Source: Garcia nutans
Taxonomy: Eukaryota > Streptophyta > Magnoliopsida > Malpighiales > Euphorbiaceae
Assembly: GCA_947685225.1 (NCBI GenBank)
Contig: CANTUV010000053.1
Span: forward strand, 4,759,501-4,823,500
Direction: 5' to 3'
DNA length: 64,000 nt
Shown here piece by piece: positions 19,773-30,348 of the stretch. Below the pieces are notes generated by a model that made no database searches, was not told the DNA's origin, and worked only from the letters and a program-made list of their open reading frames with translations. Positions within the stretch are counted from its first letter, which is position 1. Each line of letters begins with the position of its first letter. The position numbers and the translations under genes were made by a program.

Positions 19773-22700
19773 ATGTCAACAAAACGAGATAGTGATCGAG
19801 AGAGCAACCGACCCCAAGAAGAGCCAGAAGCTTCTAATGTTCTTAAGGCATTGCAATCTCAATTTCAAAGGATGAATGTGTTGTTTGTTGATATTAGAGA
19901 ACAGATGGAAAAACACTCAAAAAAAATTGAAGAATTGCAGCAAGCAAGCTCTACAAATCAAAGGAATTTAGGAAGGGATGAACGAGATAATTTTCATAGG
20001 GAGCAAAACACAAATAGGGGGCAGAATAGAGGTAGGCGTGCTGGACTAAATGATTTGCCAGTTTTCAATGAATTGGAGGATGTAGATGAAGATAATCTTG
20101 ATGATGATGATGGGCAGCAATCTGTTGCACTTGATGATGTTATTAGACCAAGATATATGAGAGGTAATATGGGTGGTAGAGGTGGTGGCAGAAATATTAG
20201 GCAAGAAACTGTGGAAAATGCAAGAGGGAGAGGGAGAGTAGACAGCAATGTTAATGGAATTAAAATGAAAATTCCATCATTCCAAGGCAAAGCAAATCCA
20301 GATGCATACTTGGAATGGGAGAGAAAGACTGAACTCATCTTTGATTGCCACAACTATAGTGAGCAAAAGAAGGTGACACTTGCTGTGGTAGAGTTTACTG
20401 ATTATGCATTAGTTTGGTGGGATCAATTACTCACTAAACGAAGAAAAAATGGCATGAGAGGAGTGCAGACTTGGGATGAGCTGAAACAAGTCATGAGAGA
20501 TAGATTTGTACCACAACACTACTATAGGGAGTTACATCAACGATTACAAGGGCTGGTACAAGGCAATAAAAGTGTGGAAGAATATTTTCAAGAGATGGAA
20601 ATGGCTATGATACGAGCTAATATAGAAGAAGAAAGGGAAGCAACTATGGCACGGTTTCTACATGGGCTGAAAGATGAAATTGCCGACATAGTGGAGCTGC
20701 ATCATTATGTGGAGCTTGATGACATGTTAAATATGGCAATCAAGGTAGAAAAACAACTCAAGAAGAAGAAAACAACCAGATCTGGAATGGGAATGAATTC
20801 TGCCAATAATGTTCCTTGGAAGCCAAATTGGAAGAAAGGGGAATCTAGTGAGAATAAATTTGTTTCAAAGGAGAAGAAAGAGGGGAACAAGGCTGGAGAA
20901 AAACCCATTGTGATTGATAAGGGTAAGGCCCCAATGAACTCCAATGGAAGAACAAGAGACATCCAATGTTTCCGATGTTTAGGGAAAGGGCATTATGCTA
21001 GAGAATGTCCAAATAAAAGGGTGATGGTGGTGAGGCCGAGTGGTGATATTGAATCTGAAGATGATGAAGTTGTAGATGAAGATTCAGATGTTAACATTCT
21101 ACCTTTGGATGAAGATAGTGATGTAGAGCATGCTGTGCATGGAAGTGCTCTTGTTGTTATGCGTGCTTTAAATATACAGGTGAAGGAAGATGAAGGTGAT
21201 GAACTGCAAAGAGAAAATATTTTTCATACTAGATGTTTAGTCAAAGAAAAAGTTTGTAGTATGATCATAGATGGTGGGAGTTGTGTTAATGTGGCTAGCA
21301 CTCTACTAGTAGAGAAACTTGCATTTCCTACTACAAAACATCCTAATCCATACAGATTGCAGTGGTTGAATGATAGTGGAGAAGTTAAGGTGACCAAGCA
21401 AGTATTATTGTCATTTACCATTGGGAGGTATAAGGATGAAGTGTTGTGTGATGTAGTTCCCATGCATGCTAGTCATATCCTACTTGGGAGGCCATGGCAA
21501 TATGATAGAAAAGCAACACATGACGGGTTTAAGAATAGGTATTCATTTGATTTTGAAGGCCGAAAGGTGACTCTTGCACCTTTAACACCTATGGAGGCTT
21601 TTGAAGACCAAAAGAGAGTACAAGCTGCCATGCAAGAGAAAATGCAAAGAGAGGTTGAAAAGAGGGAGAGAGAAAAGAAAGATCAAGAGGAAAAACAAAG
21701 AATAAAAGCTGAGAGAGAAAAAGAAAAAGAGAAAAAGAAGAAATTACATAATAAAAATGAGAGTGGAGAGAAGAAAGTAAGTTTAGTTGCTAGGGGGAAA
21801 GATGTGAGGCAAGCATACTCTTCTGATAGTATGATGCTCCTTCTGATATGTAAGGGAGTTTTTCTTAATGTAACTGACCTTGATCCATCTATTCCTAGTG
21901 TTGCTTTGACTTTGTTGCAGGAATTTGAAGATGTCTTTCCAAATGAGGTACCGAGTGGATTGCCACCCATTAGAGGAATAGAACATCAAATTGATTTCAT
22001 TCCTGGAGCTGTAATTCCAAATCGTCCAGCATATAGGACAAATCCTCAAGAGGTCAAGGAGTTGCAAAAACAGGTGGATGAGCTGCTTGCGAAAGGTCAT
22101 GTTAGGGAGAGCATGAGTCCATGTGCTGTGCCGGTACTTCTAGTACCTAAAAAGGATGGATCAATGCGAATGTGTGTGGATTGTCGTGCTATCAATAAAA
22201 TCACTGTAAAGTATAGACATCCAATTCCTAGGCTTGATGATATGCTTGATGAATTGCATGGTGCATGTATATTTTCAAAAATTGATCTTAAAAGTGGTTA
22301 TCATCAAATAAGAATGAGATTAGGAGATGAATGGAAAACAGCTTTTAAGACTCAATATGGTTTGTATGAATGGTTAGTCATGCCTTTTGGACTAAGTAAT
22401 GCACCTAGTACTTTCATGAGATTAATGAATCATGTCTTGCGTGCTTTTCTTGGAAAGTTTGTTGTTGTGTATTTTGATGATATCTTAGTGTATAGTCAAA
22501 GTTTAAATGATCATTTAATGCATTTAAGATGTGTGCTTGAAGTTCTTAGGAAAGAGAAATTGTATGCAAATTTAAAGAAATGTACATTCTGCATGGAAAA
22601 AGTCATTTTCTTAGGATTTGTAGTGAGTGGGAAAGGAATTGAGGTTGATGATGATAAGGTAAAAGCCATCAAAGAGTGGCCTACACCAAAATCCGTGACT

Positions 22701-24728
22701 GATGTTAGGAGTTTTCATGGTCTTGCTAGTTTTTATAGGAGATTTGTTAGAGACTTTAGTACAATTGCAGCCCCATTAAATGAAATTGTGAAGAAAAATG
22801 TAGGGTTCAAATGGAATGAGGAACAGGAGCATGCATTTAGATTACTAAAAGAAAAATTATGTTCTGCACCATTACTTGCATTACCTGATTTTTCTAAGAC
22901 TTTTGAAGTTGAATGTGATGCTTCCGGAGTGGGTATAGGTGCTGTTTTGATGCAGGAAAGAAGACCAATTGCATACTTTAGTGAGAAGCTAAGTGGAGCT
23001 CCTTTGAATTACTCTACTTATGACAAGGAGATGTATGCATTAGTGAGGGCGTTGGAGACGTGGCAGCATTATCTTTGGCCAAAGGAGTTTGTTATTCATA
23101 GTGATCATGAATCACTAAAATACTTGAAAGGACAAAGCAAGCTGAACAAACGCCATGCCAAATGGAGTGAATTTATTGAAGCGTTTCCATATGTGATTCA
23201 ATATAAGCAAGGAAAAGAAAATGTTGTTGCTGATGCCTTATCTAGGAGGTATGCCCTAATCTCTATGCTTGATGCTAGACTTCTAGGATTTGAGCATATG
23301 AAAGAATTGTATAAGCATGACTCTGAATTTGCACAAATATATGCCTCGTGTGAAAATGCTGCCTTTAAAAAATTTTATAGGCATGATGGTTTCTTATTTA
23401 GAGAGAAACGACTTTGTGTTCCAAATAGCTCTATAAGAGGATTGCTTGTAAGAGAGTCACATGGGGGAGGTTTAATGGGACATTTTGGGGTGGCTAAAAC
23501 ATTAGAAATTCTGAATGAACATTTTTATTGGCCACATATGAGGAAAGATGTAGAGAAATTTTGTGCTAAATGCGTGACATGTATGAAAGCAAAGTCCAAA
23601 GTAAGACCACATGGTTTGTATATGCCTTTAAGTGTACCTAGTGAACCTTGGGTAGACTTATCTATGGACTTTATTTTGGGGCTACCTAGGACAAAAAAGG
23701 GTCATGATAGTTTATTTGTTGTGGTTGATAGATTTTCTAAAATGACACATTTCATTCCATGTCATAAAACTGATGATGCATGCCATATATCTGATTTGTT
23801 CTTTAGAGAAGTAGTGAGATTGCATGGTATTCCTAGGACCATAGTAAGTGATCGAGATGTAAAATTTTTGAGTCATTTTTGGAAAGTCCTATGGGGAAAG
23901 TTAGGTACAAAGCTTTGTTTCTCTACTACATGCCATCCGCAAACAGATGGGCAGACGGAAGTTGTTAATAGGACTGTGGGCACTCTTCTTCGTACCATGA
24001 TTAAACAAAATTTGAAGACATGGGAGGAATGCATACCATTTATTGAATTTGCATATAATAGATCAATGCATTCATCCACTGGATTTTCACCCTTTGAGCT
24101 TGTCTATGGTTTTAATCCACTTACTCCATTAGATTTGTTGCCTCTTCCTACTAATGAGCTTACTAGTTTTGATGGTAAAAAGAAAGCTGAATTGGTGAAG
24201 CAAATGCATCAAAGGGCCAAGCAACAAATGGAGAAGATTAATGAGAATAGAGCAACCAAAGTAAACAAAGGAAGGAAAAAGATGGTGTTCCAGCCTGGTG
24301 ATCTGGTATGGGTTCATTTGCGAAAAGAAAGGTTTCCTACACAAAGGAAATCAAAATTGCAGCCGAGAAGTGATGGACCATTTGAAGTACTCGAAAGGAT
24401 TAATGATAATGCCTACAAGATTAATCTACCAGGTGAGTATGGTGTAAGTGCAACTTTTAATGTTTCTGATCTTGCTCCTTGCTATGCAGATGATGAAGAT
24501 TCGAGGACGAATTCTTTTGAAGAGGGAGAGGATGATGAGGATCTGATTGCTAGCATACAACACCAAGGACCTGTTACTCGATCAATGGCAAGAAAACTTC
24601 AAGGATTAGTTTCCAAACATCTATATGTTCTCAATACAATTGGAACGTTAAGACTTGAAGAAAATAAGATCAAAGAAGCTGTTTGGTTGCATGTGTCCAA
24701 ATTCCAATCTACCCAAGAGGCCAATTGA
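19773..24728 (+). CDS. gag-pol: Gag-pol polyprotein of A1, 1651 aa
   Basis: A single uninterrupted frame from the first ATG after the leader. The gag N-terminus is a coiled coil (about 25-60), then an RG-rich linker, the capsid-like core (about 170-340: [36 protein letters not shown]), a lysine-rich stretch and a CCHC knuckle (C399, C402, H407, C412). The protease motif is D500-GG. Reverse transcriptase has YFDD at 900-903. The RNase H catalytic set is D1049, E1086, D1111 and D1154. Integrase has an HHCC finger (about 1230-1275), then D1299, D1360 and E1396 with DD35E spacing, and a C-terminal [22 protein letters not shown] segment. Residues 1588-1651 are encoded by the 3' LTR and hold [11 protein letters not shown]. 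Product maturation by the element's own protease is expected from the family. All catalytic residues I can place are present, so it may be functional. Confidence 0.96.
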   Translation: MSTKRDSDRESNRPQEEPEASNVLKALQSQFQRMNVLFVDIREQMEKHSKKIEELQQASSTNQRNLGRDERDNFHREQNTNRGQNRGRRAGLNDLPVFNELEDVDEDNLDDDDGQQSVALDDVIRPRYMRGNMGGRGGGRNIRQETVENARGRGRVDSNVNGIKMKIPSFQGKANPDAYLEWERKTELIFDCHNYSEQKKVTLAVVEFTDYALVWWDQLLTKRRKNGMRGVQTWDELKQVMRDRFVPQHYYRELHQRLQGLVQGNKSVEEYFQEMEMAMIRANIEEEREATMARFLHGLKDEIADIVELHHYVELDDMLNMAIKVEKQLKKKKTTRSGMGMNSANNVPWKPNWKKGESSENKFVSKEKKEGNKAGEKPIVIDKGKAPMNSNGRTRDIQCFRCLGKGHYARECPNKRVMVVRPSGDIESEDDEVVDEDSDVNILPLDEDSDVEHAVHGSALVVMRALNIQVKEDEGDELQRENIFHTRCLVKEKVCSMIIDGGSCVNVASTLLVEKLAFPTTKHPNPYRLQWLNDSGEVKVTKQVLLSFTIGRYKDEVLCDVVPMHASHILLGRPWQYDRKATHDGFKNRYSFDFEGRKVTLAPLTPMEAFEDQKRVQAAMQEKMQREVEKREREKKDQEEKQRIKAEREKEKEKKKKLHNKNESGEKKVSLVARGKDVRQAYSSDSMMLLLICKGVFLNVTDLDPSIPSVALTLLQEFEDVFPNEVPSGLPPIRGIEHQIDFIPGAVIPNRPAYRTNPQEVKELQKQVDELLAKGHVRESMSPCAVPVLLVPKKDGSMRMCVDCRAINKITVKYRHPIPRLDDMLDELHGACIFSKIDLKSGYHQIRMRLGDEWKTAFKTQYGLYEWLVMPFGLSNAPSTFMRLMNHVLRAFLGKFVVVYFDDILVYSQSLNDHLMHLRCVLEVLRKEKLYANLKKCTFCMEKVIFLGFVVSGKGIEVDDDKVKAIKEWPTPKSVTDVRSFHGLASFYRRFVRDFSTIAAPLNEIVKKNVGFKWNEEQEHAFRLLKEKLCSAPLLALPDFSKTFEVECDASGVGIGAVLMQERRPIAYFSEKLSGAPLNYSTYDKEMYALVRALETWQHYLWPKEFVIHSDHESLKYLKGQSKLNKRHAKWSEFIEAFPYVIQYKQGKENVVADALSRRYALISMLDARLLGFEHMKELYKHDSEFAQIYASCENAAFKKFYRHDGFLFREKRLCVPNSSIRGLLVRESHGGGLMGHFGVAKTLEILNEHFYWPHMRKDVEKFCAKCVTCMKAKSKVRPHGLYMPLSVPSEPWVDLSMDFILGLPRTKKGHDSLFVVVDRFSKMTHFIPCHKTDDACHISDLFFREVVRLHGIPRTIVSDRDVKFLSHFWKVLWGKLGTKLCFSTTCHPQTDGQTEVVNRTVGTLLRTMIKQNLKTWEECIPFIEFAYNRSMHSSTGFSPFELVYGFNPLTPLDLLPLPTNELTSFDGKKKAELVKQMHQRAKQQMEKINENRATKVNKGRKKMVFQPGDLVWVHLRKERFPTQRKSKLQPRSDGPFEVLERINDNAYKINLPGEYGVSATFNVSDLAPCYADDEDSRTNSFEEGEDDEDLIASIQHQGPVTRSMARKLQGLVSKHLYVLNTIGTLRLEENKIKEAVWLHVSKFQSTQEAN
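24518..24532 (+). other. Polypurine tract of A1
   Basis: TGAAGAGGGAGAGGA directly precedes the 3' LTR. It is coding (FEEGED) and is conserved in A2, A4 and A5. Confidence 0.75.
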
Positions 24729-25363
24729 CCCAAAGGAGTTAGAATACATATTGGCATCCATCATTATACCTTTGGGAGCTAAATACTTACCATTCACGTT
24801 CCATTGGATGTCCATATATTAAGAGTGGCTGAAATTCACATTGGGAGTCAAAGATGCCTTTTAAAAGCTAGTGGGAGACAAGCTATATGGCTGCCCATGC
24901 CTTTTAAAAGCTAGTGGGAGACAAGCTATATGGCTGCCCAATTTGTTTTATGTAACCACATTATTATATTTGTATTTTTCCATCATTTCACTTGTTTTAT
25001 GCTTTCTTTAAGTCTTTAAAAACAAATGTAATGGCAGATTTTGAACTTAATGAATATTCTGAGTTTTCTCTCCATTTTTGAGAGCTTTGAGAGGTTTTTA
25101 GCCTTCTTTTGAGTTCTGGTTAGAACTTGCACGAATTCCTTGCAAAAATAACCAAGTTTGCTAGGTCTTAACTTATATTCAAGGTTTTTCCTTCACAAGT
25201 TGGGGTTGGGTCTTGAATCTTTGGTTTCTAGCCATATAGTTTCAGTTTTACATCACAAGTTGGTGTTGGGTTGAAGGTGCTGGTTGGTGTTCTTATGTTT
25301 TGGAGACGATCCGTAGCTTGAGCTTTCTTAGGAATTAAATCCCAGCAAGGCAGGCTCACATCA
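24533..25363 (+). repeat. 3' LTR of A1
   Basis: 831 bp, apparently identical to the 5' LTR. It carries the last 64 codons of the polyprotein and the stop at 24726-24728. It is followed by TTT and then TRIM sequence instead of the TGCAG target duplication. Confidence 0.95.
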
Positions 25364-25836
25364 TTTCTCGTGTGTGGACTGCGGGTAAACGATTGAGTTG
25401 GCACGAGCACGAGGACGTGCAGTCTAAAGAAGGGGAGGATGATGTGATCCCACATCGGCCGTGTAAGGAGATCCTGGCTACTATATAAGCATGGGCTAAA
25501 CCTCCACTCTTGAGCTAGCTTTTGTGGTGGAGTTAGGGTCCTTGCTCGTATCAGTTGGTATCAGAGCCAACCTTGCACGCACCGGTGTGGTCCTTGTCCC
25601 TTCGTTCCTTGGCTCGGGTGCGGGTTAACGAGTGAGTTGGCACAAGCGACTCGTGTGTGGACTGCGGGTAAACGATTGAGTTGGCACGAGCACGAGGACG
25701 TGCAGTCTAAAGAAGGGGAGGATGATGTGATCCCACATCGGCCGTGTAAGGAGATCCTGGCTACTATATAAGCATGGGCTAAACCTCCACTCTTGAGCTA
25801 GCTTTTGTGGTGGAGTTAGGGTCCTTGTTCGTATCA
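25364..25836 (+). mobile_element. Extra TRIM-derived tail between A1 and its target duplication
   Basis: Order: TTT, about 73 bp of TRIM interior from CTCGTGTGTGG to the purine tract, a TRIM LTR (25440-25553), a complete interior with PBS (25554-25722), and another LTR (25723-25836) ending CGTATCA. Then comes TGCAG (25837-25841), which pairs with TGCAG before A1. Thus 25440-25836 is a complete 397-bp TRIM attached to the 3' end of A1 within one pair of duplications. Confidence 0.85.
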
Positions 25837-25972
25837 TGCAGTCTAAAGAAGGGGAGGATGATGTGATCCCACATCGGCCGTGTAAAGAGATCCTGGCTAC
25901 TATATAAGCATGGGCTAAACCTCCACTCTTGAGCTAGTTTTTGTGGTGGAGTTAGGGTCCTTGCTCGTATCA
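25837..25972 (+). mobile_element. Original TRIM 3' end (interior end and 3' LTR)
   Basis: TGCAG plus TCTAAAGAAGGGGAGGA (purine tract) and a 114-bp LTR (25859-25972), closing the TRIM opened at 17690. It is followed by GATTG. This LTR shares the AAAGAG and GCTAGT variants with the 17690 LTR, while the two extra LTRs share AAGGAG and GCTAGC, so the extra copy came from a different TRIM. Confidence 0.88.
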
Positions 25973-26095
25973 GATTGTTAGAGGGTAAAAGCCAAAGTTT
26001 GAGTGAAACACAGATTGAGTGTTACCATATTAGAGTGAAACACGTAAGGGAGTGTGTGAGAGAATATTTCTAACATTTGTTTTGCAGCAATCAGT

Positions 26096-26794
26096 ATGTC
26101 AACAAAACGAGATAGTGATCGAGAGAGCAACCAGCCCCAAGAGGAGCCAAAAGCTTCTTATGTTCTTAAGGCATTGCAATCTCAATTTCAAAGGATGAAT
26201 GTGTTGTTTGTTGATATTAGAGAACAGATGGAAAAACACTCAAAGCAAATTGAAGAATTGCAGCAAGCAAGCTCTACAAATCAAAGGAATTTAGGAAGGG
26301 ATAGAGATAATTTTCATAGGGAGCAAAACACAAATAGGGGGCAGAATAGAGGTAGGAGCGCTGGACTAAATGATTTGCCAGTTTTCAATGACTTGGAGGA
26401 TGTAGATGAAGATAATCTTGATGATGATGATGGGCAGCAATCTATTGCACTTGATGATGTTATTAGACCAAGATATATGAGAGGTAATATGGGTGGTAGA
26501 GGTGGTGGCAGAAATATTAGGCAAGAAACTATGGAAAATGCAAGAGGGAGAGGGAGAGTAGACAGCAACGTTAATGGAATTAAAATGAAAATTCCATCAT
26601 TCCAAGGCAAAGCAAATCCAGATGCATATTTGGAATGGGAGAGAAAGACCGAACTCATCTTTGATTGCCACAACTATAGTGAGCAAAAGAACGTGACACT
26701 TGCTGTGGTAGAGTTTACTGATTATGCCTTAGTTTGGTGGGATCAATTACTCACTAAACGAAGAAGAAATGGCATGAGAGGAGTGCAGACTTGG
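26096..26794 (+). pseudogene. gag: A2 gag, N-terminal part
   Basis: An open frame from MSTKRDSD to GVQTW, about 95% like A1, with the coiled coil, RG-rich linker and capsid-like core start. One codon pair is missing in the DERD stretch. It is interrupted after CTTGG (26790-26794) by the inverted C LTR pair and continues in frame at 28098. Confidence 0.9.
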
Positions 26795-28092
26795 TGATAG
26801 AGACGTCACAAGGCTACATGCAACATTTTGTTGAAGAGGAGCTGAAGGTGCACGATATGGCTGATCAAGGATGCAAATTGGAGCATATTTGGCTCAAGTC
26901 ACTAGTTGGGCTTATTTATAGTTAAATAATTAGCTGAACTTGTTATTTTAATATGTATTAAGGCCCACTGGTTATGCTCATTTAAAAAGTAAGGGCCCTG
27001 TTTGTTTGGTATTAAATTAGGACTTTGATTACTTTATTATTTCTTAAAATTTGATTAGAAAGCCAAACGCTACTTAATAACCCTAATTAGGGTTTAGCTA
27101 TTTATATCTCATTAAGGGTTGTAAGTTTGGAGTTTTGAAGTTTTGAACGAATTAATTAACCTAAAGCCGAATTGCTTTTATCTTTGTGTTCTTGCTTGAA
27201 TACATGATTCAGAAACACTCAAGTAGTTTGATCAACTTTCTTGTGGAGTGTTTCGAATCTGGGATTTAGGAACTGACTTGTTTAGAAATCTTGGATCTTT
27301 GATCAATTAAAGGTAATCTGAAATCTAACCTAATCCTTGGGGGTTGTACCGAATTCGACTAGGGGTTTTCAAGTTAATGCTGTGGGGGTTCAAAATCAAG
27401 GGGTTCTCAGGCTTATTCTTGGAGGTTCCGTATCATTTGAACCTGGCTCTGATACCAAATGATACGGAACCTCCAAGAATAAGCCTGAGAACCCCTTGAT
27501 TTTGAACCCCCACAGCATTAACTTGAAAACCCCTAGTCGAATTCGGTACAACCCCCAAGGATTAGGTTAGATTTCAGATTACCTTGAATTGATCAAAGAT
27601 CCAAGATTTCGAAACAAGTCAGTTCCTAAATCCCAGATTCAAAACACTCCACAAGAAAGTTGATCAAACTACTTGAATGTTTCTGAAGCATGTATTCAAG
27701 CAAGAACACAAAGATAAAAGCAATTCGGCCTTAGTTTAATTAATTCGTTCAAAACTCCAAACTTACAACCCTAAATGAGATATAAATAGCTAAACCCTAA
27801 TTAGGGTTATTAAGTAGTGTTTGGCTTTCTAATCAAATTTTAAGAAATAATAAAGTAATCAAAGTCCTAATTTAATACCAAACAAACAGGGCCCTTACTT
27901 TTTAAATGAGCATAACTAGTGGGCCTTAATACATATTAAAATAACAAGTTCAGCTAATTATTTAACTATAAATAAGCCCAACTAGTGACTTGAGCCAAAT
28001 ATGCTCCAATTTGCATCCTTGATCAGCCATATCGTGCACCTTCAGCTCCTCTTCAACAAAATGTTGCATGTAGCCTTGTGACGTCTCTATCA
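26795..28092. mobile_element. Inverted pair of family C LTRs with one target duplication (C1)
   Basis: A plus-oriented C LTR (26795-27435, 641 bp), a 24-bp spacer (27436-27459) and a minus-oriented C LTR (27460-28092, 633 bp). The spacer contains the PBS of the minus-oriented arm (complement of TTTGGTATCAGAGCC). CTTGG flanks the whole unit at 26790-26794 and 28093-28097. Both outer ends are U3 starts (TGATAGAG), unlike a normal element with one U3 and one U5 end. The arms share a private gap relative to other C LTRs (no CCATCTTAG after GTTGTAAG) and differ mainly by an 8-bp indel. Confidence 0.92.
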
Positions 28093-28097
28093 CTTGG

Positions 28098-29702
28098 GAT
28101 GAGTTGAAACAGGTCATGAGAGATCGATTTGTTCCACAATACTACTATAGAGAGTTGCATCAAAGATTACAAGGGCTGGTGCAGGGCAATAAAAGTGTGG
28201 AAGAATATTTTCAAGAAATGGAAATGGCTATGATACGAGCTAATATAGAAGAAGAAAGGGAAGCAACTATGGCACGGTTCCTACATGGGCTGAAAGATGA
28301 AATTGCCAACATAGTGGAGCTGCATCATTATGTGGAGCTTGATGATATGTTAAATATGACAATCAAGGTAGAAAAACAACTCAAGAAGAAGAAAACAACC
28401 AAATCGGGTATTGGAATGAATTCTACCAGCAATGTTCCATGGAAGCCAAATTGGAAGAAAGGGGAATATAGTGATTTTAAATTTGTTTCAAAGGAGAAGA
28501 AAGAGGGAAACAAGGCTGGAGAAAAAACCATTGTGATTGATAAGGGTAAGGCACCAATGAACTCCAGCGGAAGAAATAGAGACATCCAATGTTTTAGATG
28601 CTTAGGCAAGGGACATTATGCTGCACAATGTCCAAATAAAAGGGCAATGGTGATGAGGCCAAGCGGAGAGATAGAATCTGAAGATGATGAGGCTGTTAAT
28701 GATGATTCAAGTGATGACATTCAACCTATGGGTGATGATAGTGATGTAGAGCATGCTGTACATGGCAACGTTCTAGTTGTTATGCGTGCTTTAAATACCC
28801 AAGTAAAGGCAGATGATGGTGATGAGCTACAAAGAGAAAATATCTTTCATACTAGGTGTCTAGTTAAAGATAGAGTTTGTAGCATGATAATAGACAGTGG
28901 AAGTTGCGTGAATGTGGCTAGTACTCTACTAGTGGAAAAACTTGATTTCCCTACTACAAAACATCCTAAGCCATATAGGTTGCAGTGGTTTAATGATTGT
29001 GGTGAAGTTAGGGTGACTAAGCAAGTGCTGCTAACATTTTCCATTGGGAGGTATAAGGATGAAGTGTTATGTGATGTTGTTCCTATGCATGCTAGTCATA
29101 TTCTGCTTGGGAGGCCATGGCAATATGATAGAAGGGCCTGTACATGATGGATTCAAAAATAGGTACTCTTTTGATTTTGAAAGTCGAAAGTTGACGCTGC
29201 ACCTTTGACACCGATGGAGGCTTTTGAAGACCAAAAATGAATACAAGCTGCCATGGAAGAGAAAATGCAAAAAGAATCTGAAAAGAGAGTGAGAGAAAGA
29301 AAAGAGCAAGAGGAAAAACAAAGAATAAAAAAAGAAAAAGAAAAAGAAAATGAGAAAAAGAAAAAATCTACAATAAAAATGAGAGTTGTGAGAAGAAAGT
29401 AAGTTTAGTTGCTAGGGGAAAAGATGTGAGGCAAGCCTATTCTTCAAATAATGTGATGCTACTCTTACTATGTAAGGGAGCTTTTCTTAATGTAACTGAC
29501 CTTGATCCTCCTATTCCTAGTGTTGCATTGACTTGGTTGCAGGAATTTGAAGATGTCTTTCCCGATGAAGTATCTAGCGAACTACCACCTATCAGAGGAA
29601 TAGAACATCAAATTGATTTTGTTCCTGGAGCTATAATTCCGAATTGGCCAGCATATAGAATCAATCCTCAAGAGGCCAAAGAGTTACAAAAACAGGTGGA
29701 AG
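28098..29702 (+). pseudogene. gag-pol: A2 gag C-terminus and protease, frame-shifted
   Basis: It resumes with [22 protein letters not shown] and includes the CCHC knuckle ([14 protein letters not shown]) and protease region, where DGGS has become DSGS. The frame breaks near 29140 (RPWQYDRRACT then stop), and small indels follow in the charged linker. An open piece 29426-29702 carries the region before RT (IEHQIDFVPGA). It is cut by the solo C LTR after GGAAG. It is clearly non-functional. Confidence 0.88.
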
Positions 29703-30343
29703 TGATAGAGACGTCACAAGGCTACAAGCAACATTTTGCTGAAGAGGAGCTGAAGGTGCACGATATGGCTGATCAAGGATGCAAATTGGAGCATATTTGG
29801 CTCAAGTCACTAGTTGGGCTTATTTATAGTTAAATAATTAGCTGAACTTGTTATTTTAATATGTATTAAGGCCCATTAGTTATGCTTATTTAAAAAGTAA
29901 GGGCCCTGTTTGTTTGGTATTAAATTAGGACTTTGATTACTTTATTATTTCCTAAAATTTGATTAGAAAGCCAAACGCTACTTAATAACCCTAATTAGGG
30001 TTTAGCTATTTATATCTCATTTAGGGTTGTAAGACATCAGTTTTGAAGTTTTGGACGAATTTATTAACCTAAAGCTGAATTGCTTTTATCTTTGTGTTCT
30101 TGCTTGAATACATGCTTCAGAAACATTCAAGTAGTTTGATCAACTTTCTTGTGGAGTGTTTCGAATCTAGGATTTAGAAACTGACTTGTTTCAAAATCTT
30201 GGATCTTTGATCAATTCAAGGTAATCTGAAATCTAACCTAATCCTTGGGGGTTGTACCAAATTAGACTAGGGGTTTTCAAGTTAATGCTGTGGGGGTTCG
30301 AAATCAAGGGGTTCTCAGGCTTATTCTTGGAGGTTCCGTATCA
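29703..30343 (+). mobile_element. Solo family C LTR (C2)
   Basis: 641 bp, TGATAGAGACG...CCGTATCA, flanked by GGAAG (29698-29702 and 30344-30348). It lies in the A2 RT entry region. A solo LTR implies that an inserted C element lost its interior by LTR-LTR recombination. Confidence 0.93.
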
Positions 30344-30348
30344 GGAAG

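Larger units (their letters stand above)
17958..25363 (+). mobile_element. Complete family A retrotransposon A1 (Ty3/gypsy, CRM-like)
   Basis: A 7406-bp element with 831-bp LTRs, PBS, leader, an uninterrupted gag-pol frame and a purine tract. The LTRs look identical by eye, including private variants (AAATTCCAATC, TTTCTAGCCATATAG), so the insertion is recent. The 5' flank is TGCAG (17953-17957). The matching TGCAG is not at 25364 but at 25837, after 473 bp of TRIM sequence, so the inserted DNA appears to have been A1 plus that tail. It is the best candidate autonomous member of family A in the window. Confidence 0.95.
17690..25972 (+). mobile_element. TRIM (LTR retrotransposon in miniature), interrupted by A1
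   Basis: 114-bp LTRs (TGATGTGATCCC...CTCGTATCA), PBS GTTGGTATCAGAGCC, about 170 bp of non-coding interior and the purine tract AAAGAAGGGGAGGA make a non-coding element of about 399 bp. It is flanked by GATTG duplications (17685-17689 and 25973-25977) in the A2 leader. The original parts are 17690-17957 and 25842-25972; all between is A1 plus a 473-bp extra TRIM-derived tail and a TGCAG duplication. The lack of coding capacity means it must use proteins from other elements. Confidence 0.9.

Noticed and set aside
20705..20962. Antisense ORFs over gag and pol (85-119 codons), also at 28328-28609 and 55103-55462
   Set aside because: They lie within the conserved sense frame, encode low-complexity Ser/Phe/Leu-rich text and change with sense-strand synonymous sites; they are shadows.
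26795..28092. Inverted C LTR pair as an assembly artefact
   Set aside because: Kept as real for now because one CTTGG duplication frames the unit, the arms differ by an 8-bp indel and substitutions, and removal restores the gag frame. Long-read confirmation is still desirable.
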